From contig CAZDKK010000009.1 of NCBI GenBank assembly GCA_964506245.1, forward strand, positions 45,204 through 109,203: 64,000 nucleotides of DNA, in the 5' to 3' direction. The position numbers and the translations under genes were made by a program. Every line of letters starts with the position of its first letter. Within the stretch, counting starts at the first letter, position 1. Origin of the DNA: CAZDKK01 sp964506245 (GTDB taxonomy: Bacteria > Eisenbacteria > RBG-16-71-46 > CAIMUX01 > WJJG01). Of the stretch, positions 51,313 through 60,022 are shown one piece after another. The notes under the pieces are model-generated. The model was given only the letters and a program-made list of their open reading frames with translations. It had not been told where the DNA came from and ran no database searches.

Positions 51313-53058
51313 CTAGCGCACCTGCAGCTCCGGCATCAGGTTCATCTCCGGCGATCCGATCAGCCGGGCCGCGACCAGATTCCACGTCTGGGCCAGGTCC
51401 TCGCGGATGAACCGGTAGATCATCCACTTGATCGTCGTCGTCGTGTCCCCGCCGCTCAGGATCATGTCCATGAGATCCCGCTGCTCGGGGTAGTGCACCA
51501 GCGTGACCTTCTCGTCGGCCGGGATGTCGGCAAGCTCCTTGGCGATCTCGACTGCCCGATCCAGACCGCCCACCTCGTCGATCAACCCGTTGGCCACCGC
51601 CTGCCGGCCAGTCCAGACGCGCCCGTGCGCCAGCTTCTCCGCCTGCTCGAAGGTCATGCCGCGCTTCTTCGCAACGCGCTCCAGCCACAGGTTGAACGAC
51701 TTCCAGTGGTCGTCCTCGAACCGGGCGCGTTCCTCCGGTGTGAAATCCGTGTACGGCGACCACATCAGCGCGTTGGGACCGAGGGTCACGTTGTCGTGGG
51801 TGATCCCGAGCTTCTCGTGCAGCCCGTTGATGTTCGCCTTGCCGCTGATCGACCCGATCGATCCCGTGATGGTCAGAGGCAGCGCGATGACCTTGCTGGC
51901 GCGGAAAGCGATCTGGTAGCCGCCCGACGCCGCATGGTCCACCATCGAAGCAATGACCGGCTTCTCCGTGCTGGTGACCTCGACCTGGTGGCCGATGAGA
52001 TCGCTGGCCAGATTCTCCCCACCCCCGCTGTCCACGCGGAAGATCACCGCCGCGATGTCGTCATCCTTTGCGGCCCGCTTCAGGTCCGCCGCCACCGACT
52101 CGTGCCCCATGGTCATCCCCAGCATCGGATTGATCGTGCTCTCGCGCCCGGCGATCATGCCCTGCGCATGGATGACAGCGATCTTCTTCTTGCCCTTCAG
52201 TCCGACCTTGTCAAAGGACTCGTCCGCGTAACGGGACGACGACACCGTGCGCAGACTCTCGTCTTTCTCCCCCTTGATTCGGTTGGCGAGCTCGTCCCAG
52301 TAGAGGACCTCGTCGATGAGCCCCGCGTCGCGCGCTTCCTCGGGTGTGAACATGGCGCGCTCCATCAGCTCGAGCACCCGCGTCTCGCTCAGACCCCGGT
52401 CCGCCTGCAGGTCCGCCATGATCACCTGCCAGTACTCATCCATGATCCAGCGGATGTTCTCCTTCGCCTCGGGGGACATGTCTTCGCGCGTGACCAGCTC
52501 GGCCGCCGACTTGTAGTCCTTGATGCGGTGCACGTTGGGATTGACGCCGATCTTCTCCAGCGTGCGCTTGATGTGGGTGGATGTGGCCGCGAATCCGGTG
52601 AGCTCGATGAAGGCGGACGCGGGCATGAAGACCGAATCGCAGGCCGCGGTCAGGAAGAGGGAGCCCTTCGTCAGCCCGTCCGAGTAGGCGTAGACCTTCT
52701 TGCCGGCTGCACGCACCTTGGCGATGGCGCTCCGCAGCTCCTGCATCTTGCCGAGACCCAGCGTGTTCGAGGCCGAGGTCTTCATGATGACCCCGGCGAT
52801 GCGGTCGTCGACCGTGGCCTTGGCGAGGTTGTCCAGGAGTCGCTGGAGCGTCTCCATTTCACCGCCCATCAGCACCGCCATGGGATCGGCCGGAGGGCCG
52901 TACTCCGGGATCTCCCCGTAGATGTCGAGCACGAGCCAGGAGTGATCCTCGATCTTCTCCTTCTTGCCGGTCTTCGAAGCCAGCAACCCGATCATGATCA
53001 AGAGGGCCACGAAGATCGCCAGCAGAGCGGCGAAGAAGGTGCGGATGAAGGCTTTCAC
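51313..53058 (-). CDS. sppA: Signal peptide peptidase SppA, 67K type
   Basis: 581 residues. I choose GTG at 53058 because AAGGAGG sits just before it, while an upstream TTG would place that site inside the gene. One membrane anchor (AALLAIFVALLIMIGLLA) is followed by a tandem pair of ClpP-like domains. The catalytic dyad is split as in E. coli SppA: Lys in HRIKDYKSAAELV (about 183) in the first half, and Ser in DHAASGGYQIAF (about 378) in the second. SppA trims leftover signal peptides after export, fitting a genome with many secreted proteins. It has no operon partners here. Confidence 0.92.
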   Translation of the reverse strand: MKAFIRTFFAALLAIFVALLIMIGLLASKTGKKEKIEDHSWLVLDIYGEIPEYGPPADPMAVLMGGEMETLQRLLDNLAKATVDDRIAGVIMKTSASNTLGLGKMQELRSAIAKVRAAGKKVYAYSDGLTKGSLFLTAACDSVFMPASAFIELTGFAATSTHIKRTLEKIGVNPNVHRIKDYKSAAELVTREDMSPEAKENIRWIMDEYWQVIMADLQADRGLSETRVLELMERAMFTPEEARDAGLIDEVLYWDELANRIKGEKDESLRTVSSSRYADESFDKVGLKGKKKIAVIHAQGMIAGRESTINPMLGMTMGHESVAADLKRAAKDDDIAAVIFRVDSGGGENLASDLIGHQVEVTSTEKPVIASMVDHAASGGYQIAFRASKVIALPLTITGSIGSISGKANINGLHEKLGITHDNVTLGPNALMWSPYTDFTPEERARFEDDHWKSFNLWLERVAKKRGMTFEQAEKLAHGRVWTGRQAVANGLIDEVGGLDRAVEIAKELADIPADEKVTLVHYPEQRDLMDMILSGGDTTTTIKWMIYRFIREDLAQTWNLVAARLIGSPEMNLMPELQVR

Positions 53059-53258
53059 GGCTGCCTCCTTGTTGTTCAACGCCCCGATACCGCGAATCGC
53101 CCGGGCTCTCGAGCCCAGCTGGCTCTACGTGGTTCCCGGAGCGCAAGTTGCTTTCCTGCATTCGGATGGACGGGAGCGTACCTCGGGTTGGTGGACACAT
53201 CAATGGCCTTCACGCGACGTGCCGGGGAAGGCTGTTTACGAGGGGGTCAGGCAGCCGT

Positions 53259-54683
53259 TCAGGCCTCGGGAGGTTCGAAGAGGTTGCCGGGCGACAGGAT
53301 GCCGCGCGGATCGAGCGAGCGCTTGACCGCGTGCATCGCCTGGTAGAGCCAGTCCGGATACAGCTCGCGGTAGAGCGGGACCTTGACCTTGCCGATGCCG
53401 TGCTCCGCGGCCAGGGTTCCACCCGCCGCGATCGCGCGGCGGGCCATGGCCGTGGCGGCCCGCGTGCCGCGCGCCAGCGCCTCGGGGCTCTCGGCGAGGA
53501 GGTTGTAGTGCGGGTGGCCATTGCCGACATGCCCGTAGCCAACGACCAGGCTCCCGAACTGCTCCCGGGCGATGCGGTAGGCCTCCTCCATCACCGGCAG
53601 CAGGTTTTCGAGCGGCACGGCGAAGTCGGTGCCGATCTTGCGCCCACCTCGCTTCACAGCCTGCGCGCCCCGCTCGTTCATCCCGCTGGGAACGGCATGA
53701 CGCAGCTTGCGCAGCTCGGCCTGCTCAGCCTGCGTGCCGGCCACGATGGTCGCATCGACCATGGCCCGGGCATTCGTGATCGCCTCGTGCCAGCGCTCCA
53801 GCGCCTCGAGAGTCTCCTCGGGCGCGACTTCCTCCTCGAAGAAGATCGCCGCGCGCGCGTCCGCCGGCACCCGCAGGGACGCGGCCTCCGGTCGGATCAG
53901 CTCGAGCGCGTTCTGGTCGAAATACTCGAGGCAGCGCGGTGCCAGTCGCCCCGCCCGGCGCGCCGCATCGGCCGCGAGCACGAATCCAATCGCTGCCTGC
54001 CACTCGTGGAAGAAGGCCATCGCGCCGAACGACCCCGGTGGCGGCGGGAGCAGGTCGATCTCGATGCGCGTGATCACGCCGAGCGTGCCCTCGCTGCCGA
54101 TCCAGAGATCGACTGGGTTCTGCAGGCCGAAGTAGCCGGTGGCGTTCTTGTTGGCACCGATGCGCCGCACCTCCTGACGGCTGCCGTCGGCCAGCGCGAC
54201 ACGGAGCGCCCGAACGTAGCCCCGTGTGGGGCCGTAGCGATAGGTGCGCGAGCCGCTGGCATTGCAGGCGACGTTGCCGCCCAGCGTGCTCTCCTCCTCG
54301 CTGGTCGGATCGGGCGCGTAGAAGAGGCCGGCCGCCGCGACCTGCCGCTTGAACTCCGCGGTCACGATACCCGGTTCAGCAATCGCCACGCGCCGTGCGC
54401 GATCGATGTCGATCAGGCGCGCCATGCGCTCGAGCGAGAGCACGATGCCCCGCGTCGCGACCGACGCGCCGGTCGTGCTCGAGCGCAGGCCCTGCGGGGT
54501 GATGGGAACGCCACGGTCATTGCACAGTCGCAGGAGGTCAGCGATCTCGGCCTCGCTCTCAGGGCGCGCGACCGCCGGCGGCACTTGCGAGAGGCCCGAG
54601 ACGTCGGCGGCGTAGGCGCCGCACGCCTCGGGGTCGGTCGTGACGCGCGGATGGGCGCGCAGTGGGGTGATGTCGGTGTCCAT
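53259..54683 (-). CDS. FAD-linked oxidase (D-lactate/glycolate dehydrogenase, GlcD family)
   Basis: 474 residues. FAD-binding PCMH-type domain: AVARPESEAEIADLLRLCND, PITPQGLRSSTTGASVATRG, and GGNVACNASGSRTYRYGPTR. The C-terminal substrate domain has VVGYGHVGNGHPHYNLLAES and GGTLAAEHGIGKVKVPLYRE, the His-containing motifs of GlcD and D-lactate dehydrogenases, and ends in SLDPRGILSPGNLFEPPE. The family oxidises 2-hydroxyacids (D-lactate, glycolate, D-2-hydroxyglutarate) and passes electrons to quinone or other carriers. A D-2-hydroxyacid dehydrogenase occurs at 5741-6745, but the genes are far apart. The ribosome binding site (GAGAGAG) is weak; the start is the first sensible ATG. Confidence 0.9.
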   Translation of the reverse strand: MDTDITPLRAHPRVTTDPEACGAYAADVSGLSQVPPAVARPESEAEIADLLRLCNDRGVPITPQGLRSSTTGASVATRGIVLSLERMARLIDIDRARRVAIAEPGIVTAEFKRQVAAAGLFYAPDPTSEEESTLGGNVACNASGSRTYRYGPTRGYVRALRVALADGSRQEVRRIGANKNATGYFGLQNPVDLWIGSEGTLGVITRIEIDLLPPPPGSFGAMAFFHEWQAAIGFVLAADAARRAGRLAPRCLEYFDQNALELIRPEAASLRVPADARAAIFFEEEVAPEETLEALERWHEAITNARAMVDATIVAGTQAEQAELRKLRHAVPSGMNERGAQAVKRGGRKIGTDFAVPLENLLPVMEEAYRIAREQFGSLVVGYGHVGNGHPHYNLLAESPEALARGTRAATAMARRAIAAGGTLAAEHGIGKVKVPLYRELYPDWLYQAMHAVKRSLDPRGILSPGNLFEPPEA

Positions 54684-54834
54684 CAGGCGGCTCTCTCGGC
54701 GAACCTGGTCTCCCTTCCCGGACTGACCATTCTACCGGAGTCTGCGCAAACCACAAGCAGCTCATCGCGCTCGCTAGCGGAACCGCTGCCCCTGGAGCGT
54801 GTAAGGATGCTAGGCGAGCGACGGGGGACGTGGG

Positions 54835-56433
54835 ATGATTGCGCTACTGCGTCGGCACGGCGTGAAGGTGTTTTCGGCCGCCATGGATGTGGGAGCGTTC
54901 ACCTGGAAGCGGTACGCCGCGGCGGTCGTGGTCGGGTCGGCCTCCTTGATCGCCGTCTCCTGCGATGAGTCCACGTCACCGCGGGACCATCTGCTCGAAG
55001 GGTCGGGTATCGTCCAAGGCCATGTGCTGGGCAGCGGCCAGCCGGTCGCCGCAACGGTCAGACTCCTCCCGGTGTCGGTGCCGTGGCACCCCGTGATTGA
55101 GACCCAGAGCGACTCGACCGGGTGGTACACGCTCACCGCGCCCGTCGGACGTTACCTCCTAGCTATCGCGTTGGACTGCTACTACAGCCACCACGGGTTG
55201 GTCCAGGACTCGAGATCCGCGGACACGCTGGTCCTCATCGAGGAAACGCGGCGTATCGATCTGGTCGGTGGCGCCGCGCGATTGAGGATCGAAGTACCGC
55301 CGGTGCTCCGCGAGCGGACAATCTGGGGCCGCTTCGGCAGCCGCAACGCCCATCCCCACGCGGGCACTTGGCATGGCTCCAGGAGCGACAGCGGAACGTC
55401 CCGCGAGTTCTACTTCCCCCTTCTGGCGCCCGGGCCCTACGTCGCACAACTCGATTTCGACAGCGGACCCGCCCTCTGGCTGCCCCCGACCCTCGATCGA
55501 GAGAAAGCGGGCACCTTCCAGGTGCAGACGGCGACCACCACGACGATCACGGCGACCCTGCCCGAACCGGCCTGGATCAGCGGAGAGATCACCACCGGCT
55601 CGCAGGAGTTCCCGTTCTGGCCCCCGACCATCCTGGTCTTCAAGCCGGACTCTACCCTGCTGGACCGGATGTTGCCGATCTGGGAACCGGAATACCGCTT
55701 GATCCTGCCCATGGCGGAGCGGGTCAAGCTCGGCGTTCAGATCTGGAATCGGACGCGGTGGATCGGCGGGGACGACTTCTACCACGCCACGCTCTTTGAT
55801 CCCGCACCCGGGGAGGAGATCACGGGGGTAGATCTGGCGGAGAGCGGTATCGCCTGCTCGCTAGATAGGCCGGACACGACATTCGGCTACGACGGGGACG
55901 TTCGGCTGTACGATCACGCAGGAACGCCTGCGCCGGGCACGTGCATCGAAGGCAACGGTGCCGTCTTCTTCGTGGAGGTACAACCCGGCACCTACTTCCT
56001 GCACTTCGAACGACGCGGATGGGATCAGCGCTGGTACTCCCAGTGGTACGATGGTGCCGAAAGCCGAGCCGCGGCCACCCCGATCACGGTGGCTACCCTC
56101 GGGGAGGTGGTCGCGATCACGGCCCACCTGCGCGAGGGCGGCCGGATCAGCGGGCGTGTGCTGCGTCCGGGGCAGCCCGAGTTCCCGCTGTGGATCAGCG
56201 TCCGCCGGACAAACGGGGACCTACAGGTGAGCAACGGGGGCCACACCAACCTCAGCGATGGCACGTTCGAAGCCGTCGGCTTGAACGATGGCGATTACCA
56301 GATCGGTGTTGTCGATCCCGGCTGCGCCGACACCTACTGGTGCCCGGGGACGTACGATCCTGACTCAGCCCAGACGTTCCGCATCGAGAACCACAACGCC
56401 ATCGCGCACATCGAGTGGACGGCGCCGTTCTAG
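54835..56433 (+). CDS. Exported lipoprotein with carboxypeptidase-regulatory-like domains (copy 1 of 3)
   Basis: 532 residues; the ATG follows GGGGGAC. The lipoprotein signal VVVGSASLIAVSC is followed by DESTSPRDHLL. The body consists of beta-sandwich units of the carboxypeptidase regulatory/CnaB-like type: GSGIVQGHVLGSGQPVAATV with a SDSTGWYTLTAPVGRYLLAI turn, EPAWISGEIT, and REGGRISGRVLRPG ending in AVGLNDGDYQIGVVDPG. It ends NHNAIAHIEWTAPF. The gene is followed by a full-length paralogue and a more distant one. Such domains often form stalks or carbohydrate-binding surfaces. No enzymatic motif is seen. Function unknown. Confidence 0.75.
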   Translation: MIALLRRHGVKVFSAAMDVGAFTWKRYAAAVVVGSASLIAVSCDESTSPRDHLLEGSGIVQGHVLGSGQPVAATVRLLPVSVPWHPVIETQSDSTGWYTLTAPVGRYLLAIALDCYYSHHGLVQDSRSADTLVLIEETRRIDLVGGAARLRIEVPPVLRERTIWGRFGSRNAHPHAGTWHGSRSDSGTSREFYFPLLAPGPYVAQLDFDSGPALWLPPTLDREKAGTFQVQTATTTTITATLPEPAWISGEITTGSQEFPFWPPTILVFKPDSTLLDRMLPIWEPEYRLILPMAERVKLGVQIWNRTRWIGGDDFYHATLFDPAPGEEITGVDLAESGIACSLDRPDTTFGYDGDVRLYDHAGTPAPGTCIEGNGAVFFVEVQPGTYFLHFERRGWDQRWYSQWYDGAESRAAATPITVATLGEVVAITAHLREGGRISGRVLRPGQPEFPLWISVRRTNGDLQVSNGGHTNLSDGTFEAVGLNDGDYQIGVVDPGCADTYWCPGTYDPDSAQTFRIENHNAIAHIEWTAPF

Positions 56434-56648
56434 CGCGAGGGTCGTGCGGGCGCCGCGGGAGCTCGGGCGGGAAACGGGCGTTCGGCGCGATCAGCCTGGT
56501 GCGCGTGCTCACGTCGTTCCGCGAATTCCATGATCGCCTGTTGCGCCGCGCGCTGCTATACTGACGGTGGCCGTTGAACGCGCGTCGCTACGCGATCCAG
56601 CGCCGATGCTGGTGTCCGTTCTCAACGAGTGAACAGTGGGGGATCACC

Positions 56649-58244
56649 GTGCCTTCCCGCTGGAGCGTCGAGATGTCCTTGGCGAGGATGCCCGCGGGTC
56701 CGCTTGCGCGAAAGACAGGCACGGTCGTCGCCCTCTTCACCCTGGCCTCCCTGCTGGCCCTTTCCTGCGACGAGTGCACGTCGCCGCGGGACTGCCGGCC
56801 CGAGGGGCTCGGCATCGTGCAGGGGTTCGTGCTGGGCGGCGGCGCGCCGGTCGTCTCCGCAGTCGAGCTGCTACCCTTGGAGCCGGAGCAGGAGGAGAAC
56901 GAGTTCTCCACCCGGAGCGATTCGACCGGGTGGTATTCCCTGACCGTGCCGGTCGGCCGCTACTTCCTCCGTTTGGGATTCGGGGGCTACTACTACTCCC
57001 GCGATGGCTTGGCCGACGACCGCAGCTCGATGGACACCCTGGTGGTCAGCGGGCAGCCCCAGCGCATCGACCTGGTAGGGTCCGCCGTGCGCCTGCGGGT
57101 CGATGTGCCGCCCGTGCTCCGGGACCGAGAGATCACGGCGGGGATGAAAATCCGCAACGGCTCCCCGCTGGGGGTCGGGTGGCGCAGCTCCAGAAGCGAC
57201 AGCGGCCTGGTGCGTGAGTTCCACCTTCCACTCATCCTGCCCGGCCCTCACTTCATGCTGCTCGACTTCGACAGCGGGCCGGTCCTCTGGCTGCCCCCGA
57301 CGCTGGATCCGGAGAACGCCGGCACCTTCGAGGTCGGCGAGTCCACCACCGCGACGTTCACGCTGACGCTGCCGGAGCCGGCCTGGATCAGCGGGGAGAT
57401 CACGGGAAGCTGGCAGCAGTTGTCGTACGACCGCCCGACCGTCATGATGTTCGACGCGGACTCGACCCTGCTGCACGAGGAGCGCTTCTTCTCGACACCG
57501 CGGTACCGCTTCATCCTGCCCTTGCCGGAGGCCGTGAGGCTGGCTGTCGTGATGTCGGACCGCACGCAGTGGATCGGCGGGGACGACTTCTCCAGCGCCA
57601 CCGTCTACGCGCCCGGGCCCGGGGAGGAGATCTCCGGAGCCAGCCTGGTCGAGAGCGGCATCACCTGTCTGCTGGAGGGCCCGGGCCCGCTCGTCAGTCA
57701 TTCGGCCGAGCTCCAACTCTGCAAAGCGGACGGAGCACCCGTCGCACGCACGAGGGGTACCCACGAGAGCGTCTTCTCCATCTCCAATCTCCAACCCGGA
57801 ACGTACTACTTGTACATCCAGAACACGACCTGGGACCAACCCTGGTACTCTCAGTGGTACGATGGCGCAGATAGTCTAGCGACAGCCACACCGATCACCA
57901 TTGCGGTGCCGGGGGAAGTGGTCGCGATCACGGCACACCTGCGCGAGGGCGGCCAGATCAGCGGGCGCGTCACACGTGCCGGGAGCCCGGCCGCGGGGGT
58001 GTGGATCAGCCTACGCAAGACAGATGGGTCGGTGTCAGAAAGTCACGCCACCAGGACGACCACCGGCGAGGGCACTTTCGCTGTCTGCGGACTCGGCGAC
58101 GGCGACTACTGGGTCGGCGCGCGGAACACGAGCGAGACTGGCACCTACTGGTACCCGGGAACGTACGATCCCGCCCAGGCGACGGCGATTCACATCGAGA
58201 ATCACAATGCGGTGGCGGATGTCGAATGGCAGATCCCGTTCTAG
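56649..58244 (+). CDS. Exported lipoprotein with carboxypeptidase-regulatory-like domains (copy 2 of 3)
   Basis: 531 residues from GTG at 56649, chosen because GGGGGAT precedes it and the length then matches copy 1; ATG at 56673 is an alternative. Lipoprotein signal: VVALFTLASLLALSC, followed by DECTSPRDC. It aligns with copy 1 along its whole length (SDSTGWYSLTVPVGRYFLRL, LWLPPTLDPENAGTFEV, QWIGGDDFSSATVY, WYSQWYDGADSLATATPIT, ENHNAVADVEWQIPF). A -10-like TATACT lies at 56557-56562. It is 10 nt before copy 3 and probably co-transcribed with it. Tandem duplication is evident; the role is not. Confidence 0.75.
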   Translation: MPSRWSVEMSLARMPAGPLARKTGTVVALFTLASLLALSCDECTSPRDCRPEGLGIVQGFVLGGGAPVVSAVELLPLEPEQEENEFSTRSDSTGWYSLTVPVGRYFLRLGFGGYYYSRDGLADDRSSMDTLVVSGQPQRIDLVGSAVRLRVDVPPVLRDREITAGMKIRNGSPLGVGWRSSRSDSGLVREFHLPLILPGPHFMLLDFDSGPVLWLPPTLDPENAGTFEVGESTTATFTLTLPEPAWISGEITGSWQQLSYDRPTVMMFDADSTLLHEERFFSTPRYRFILPLPEAVRLAVVMSDRTQWIGGDDFSSATVYAPGPGEEISGASLVESGITCLLEGPGPLVSHSAELQLCKADGAPVARTRGTHESVFSISNLQPGTYYLYIQNTTWDQPWYSQWYDGADSLATATPITIAVPGEVVAITAHLREGGQISGRVTRAGSPAAGVWISLRKTDGSVSESHATRTTTGEGTFAVCGLGDGDYWVGARNTSETGTYWYPGTYDPAQATAIHIENHNAVADVEWQIPF

Positions 58245-58254
58245 GGAGATGGCC

Positions 58255-59961
58255 ATGGAAGAGCTGCGGAGGAGAGTCTTGGGAACGAGCGCACGCCGCG
58301 CACTCCTCGCCGGGAGCGTGCTGGCGGGCTGCCTGTTGTGGACTCCGGGCTGCGATGAGGACTGCGTGACCGACAGCTGCCCCGATCCGGTACCCGGGGG
58401 CACGATCCGGGGTCACGTCGACGTGGGTCCGATGGCGTTCGGCGGGTACGCGCGCATCGAGAGGGCGATTCGGACTTCGGGAACCGACTACACGATCTTC
58501 TCGCCGATCGACGCGGATGGCTCGTTCACCGCCCAGGTCCCGTACGGCTCGTACTTCGTGTCCCTGGGCCTGACGAACCCCGGCTCGACCAGCAGCTCTG
58601 CCGATGCGAGCTACTGGTACGGGAGCAACCGGTGGTCGCTCCTCACCGGCGAGCGCGACACTCTGGTCCTGGATGAGGGGCAACCAATCCGGGAGCTGGA
58701 TTTCGTGGCAGGAAGCTTGGAGGTGGTGGTTCACGCCTCGGGCGAGCTGGAAGGCCAGAAGTTGGCGTTGTTGCCCGAGCACACGAGTCTGCCGCAGCCG
58801 CCCTATGCCTACATTCACTGGGAGTACGTCACGGCCCAAGTCGTCGACGGAACCGCCCGCTTCGAGATGCCCGGCTTCCTGCCGGGGGCATGTCGCCTCC
58901 AACTGAGCATCGGAGGCAATTCCTATGTATTCCCGGGAACAGAGCGCTTCTACCTCCCCGGAACCCGCAGTCGCGAGGATGCCGACACCCTGATCATCGA
59001 GACCGGACAGATCACGCACTACGAGATGGACCTGACCTCGGCCTCGGCGGTGCTGCGCGGCACGGTCCGGGGAAGCTGGCAGACCTTTGAGCTGTTGTCA
59101 CCGACCGTCACGCTCTTCTCGCTCGACTCCCTCGTTGTGGCCGATCGGGCGTGCGCGTGGGATGGCTACTTCTCGCTGCGCCTCTACCGCCCTGAGCCGG
59201 TGAAGCTGCGCGTGGTGATCAACGGCGTGTCGCGCTGGATCGGCGGCGGCCACTTCGAGGACGCCGAGGTCTTCTCCCCGCAGCACGGCGGCGTGGTGGA
59301 GGTCCCGGAGCTCGTCGAGAGCGGTCTTCTCGTGCGTCTGGACCTCCCCGAGCACACCGAAGGCTCGACCCTGCGGCTGGTGCTGTATGACGCGACGACC
59401 CTGGGGCGCGTGTGCGCCACGGGCACGGGTTCGGGCAATGGCGCTGCTCTGCTCTGTGCCAATCTCCTGCCGGGCACGTACCGGGTATTCATCGACAACG
59501 TGTATCTCCGGACGGATGCGGTCTCGCAGTGGTTCGATCACGCCGCCGACCTCCAATCGGCCACGGTCGTGACCGTCCCCCCTGAGGGGCAAGTGGCCGA
59601 GATCCGGGCCGCCATGGAAGCGGGCGGAGGCATCCGCGGACAGCTCCAGGGGCCGAGCAGTTACTACTGCAGCGCCGTCTTCTACATCGTCGATGCGCAG
59701 ACCGCCGTCTGCGTGGGCCGGACGGGCTGCCTGCCCTGCGATTGTCTGTGCATCTGCGAGAATCCCCACCCCTTCTGCGCGCGAGGCCTGGCGGACGGCG
59801 ACTACAAGGTGGGCGCCGTGGCGGACCGCGATACGTACTCCGAGAACCCCCCGCCGGGCACGGTCTGGTACCCGGGCACGACCGACTGGAACGCGGCCGA
59901 GGTCGTGCGGGTGGAGAACGCGGCCACGGTCGAGGGCATCGACATCACCTGGCCCGAGTGA
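58255..59961 (+). CDS. Exported lipoprotein, diverged third copy with Cys-rich insertion
   Basis: 568 residues. GGGAG touches a first ATG (58249) but is 6 nt from the second, so I start at 58255. The signal ALLAGSVLAGCLLWTPGC offers two possible lipid Cys residues, of which TPGC fits best. The units are like those of copies 1 and 2 (PGGTIRGHVDVGPMAFGGYA, GVSRWIGGGHFEDAEVFSP, LADGDYKVGAV), but overall identity is low. Near residue 490 there is an insertion not present in the others, AVCVGRTGCLPCDCLCICEN, and then HPFC, with eight Cys in about 26 residues. It could be a disulfide-stabilised or metal-binding loop. It ends GIDITWPE. Confidence 0.7.
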   Translation: MEELRRRVLGTSARRALLAGSVLAGCLLWTPGCDEDCVTDSCPDPVPGGTIRGHVDVGPMAFGGYARIERAIRTSGTDYTIFSPIDADGSFTAQVPYGSYFVSLGLTNPGSTSSSADASYWYGSNRWSLLTGERDTLVLDEGQPIRELDFVAGSLEVVVHASGELEGQKLALLPEHTSLPQPPYAYIHWEYVTAQVVDGTARFEMPGFLPGACRLQLSIGGNSYVFPGTERFYLPGTRSREDADTLIIETGQITHYEMDLTSASAVLRGTVRGSWQTFELLSPTVTLFSLDSLVVADRACAWDGYFSLRLYRPEPVKLRVVINGVSRWIGGGHFEDAEVFSPQHGGVVEVPELVESGLLVRLDLPEHTEGSTLRLVLYDATTLGRVCATGTGSGNGAALLCANLLPGTYRVFIDNVYLRTDAVSQWFDHAADLQSATVVTVPPEGQVAEIRAAMEAGGGIRGQLQGPSSYYCSAVFYIVDAQTAVCVGRTGCLPCDCLCICENPHPFCARGLADGDYKVGAVADRDTYSENPPPGTVWYPGTTDWNAAEVVRVENAATVEGIDITWPE

Positions 59962-60022
59962 CGGCCCCGGACCGGGCAACTGGGTCTTGCGATCCGGCCC
60001 CCTCTCCCCCACGATCCGGCCC

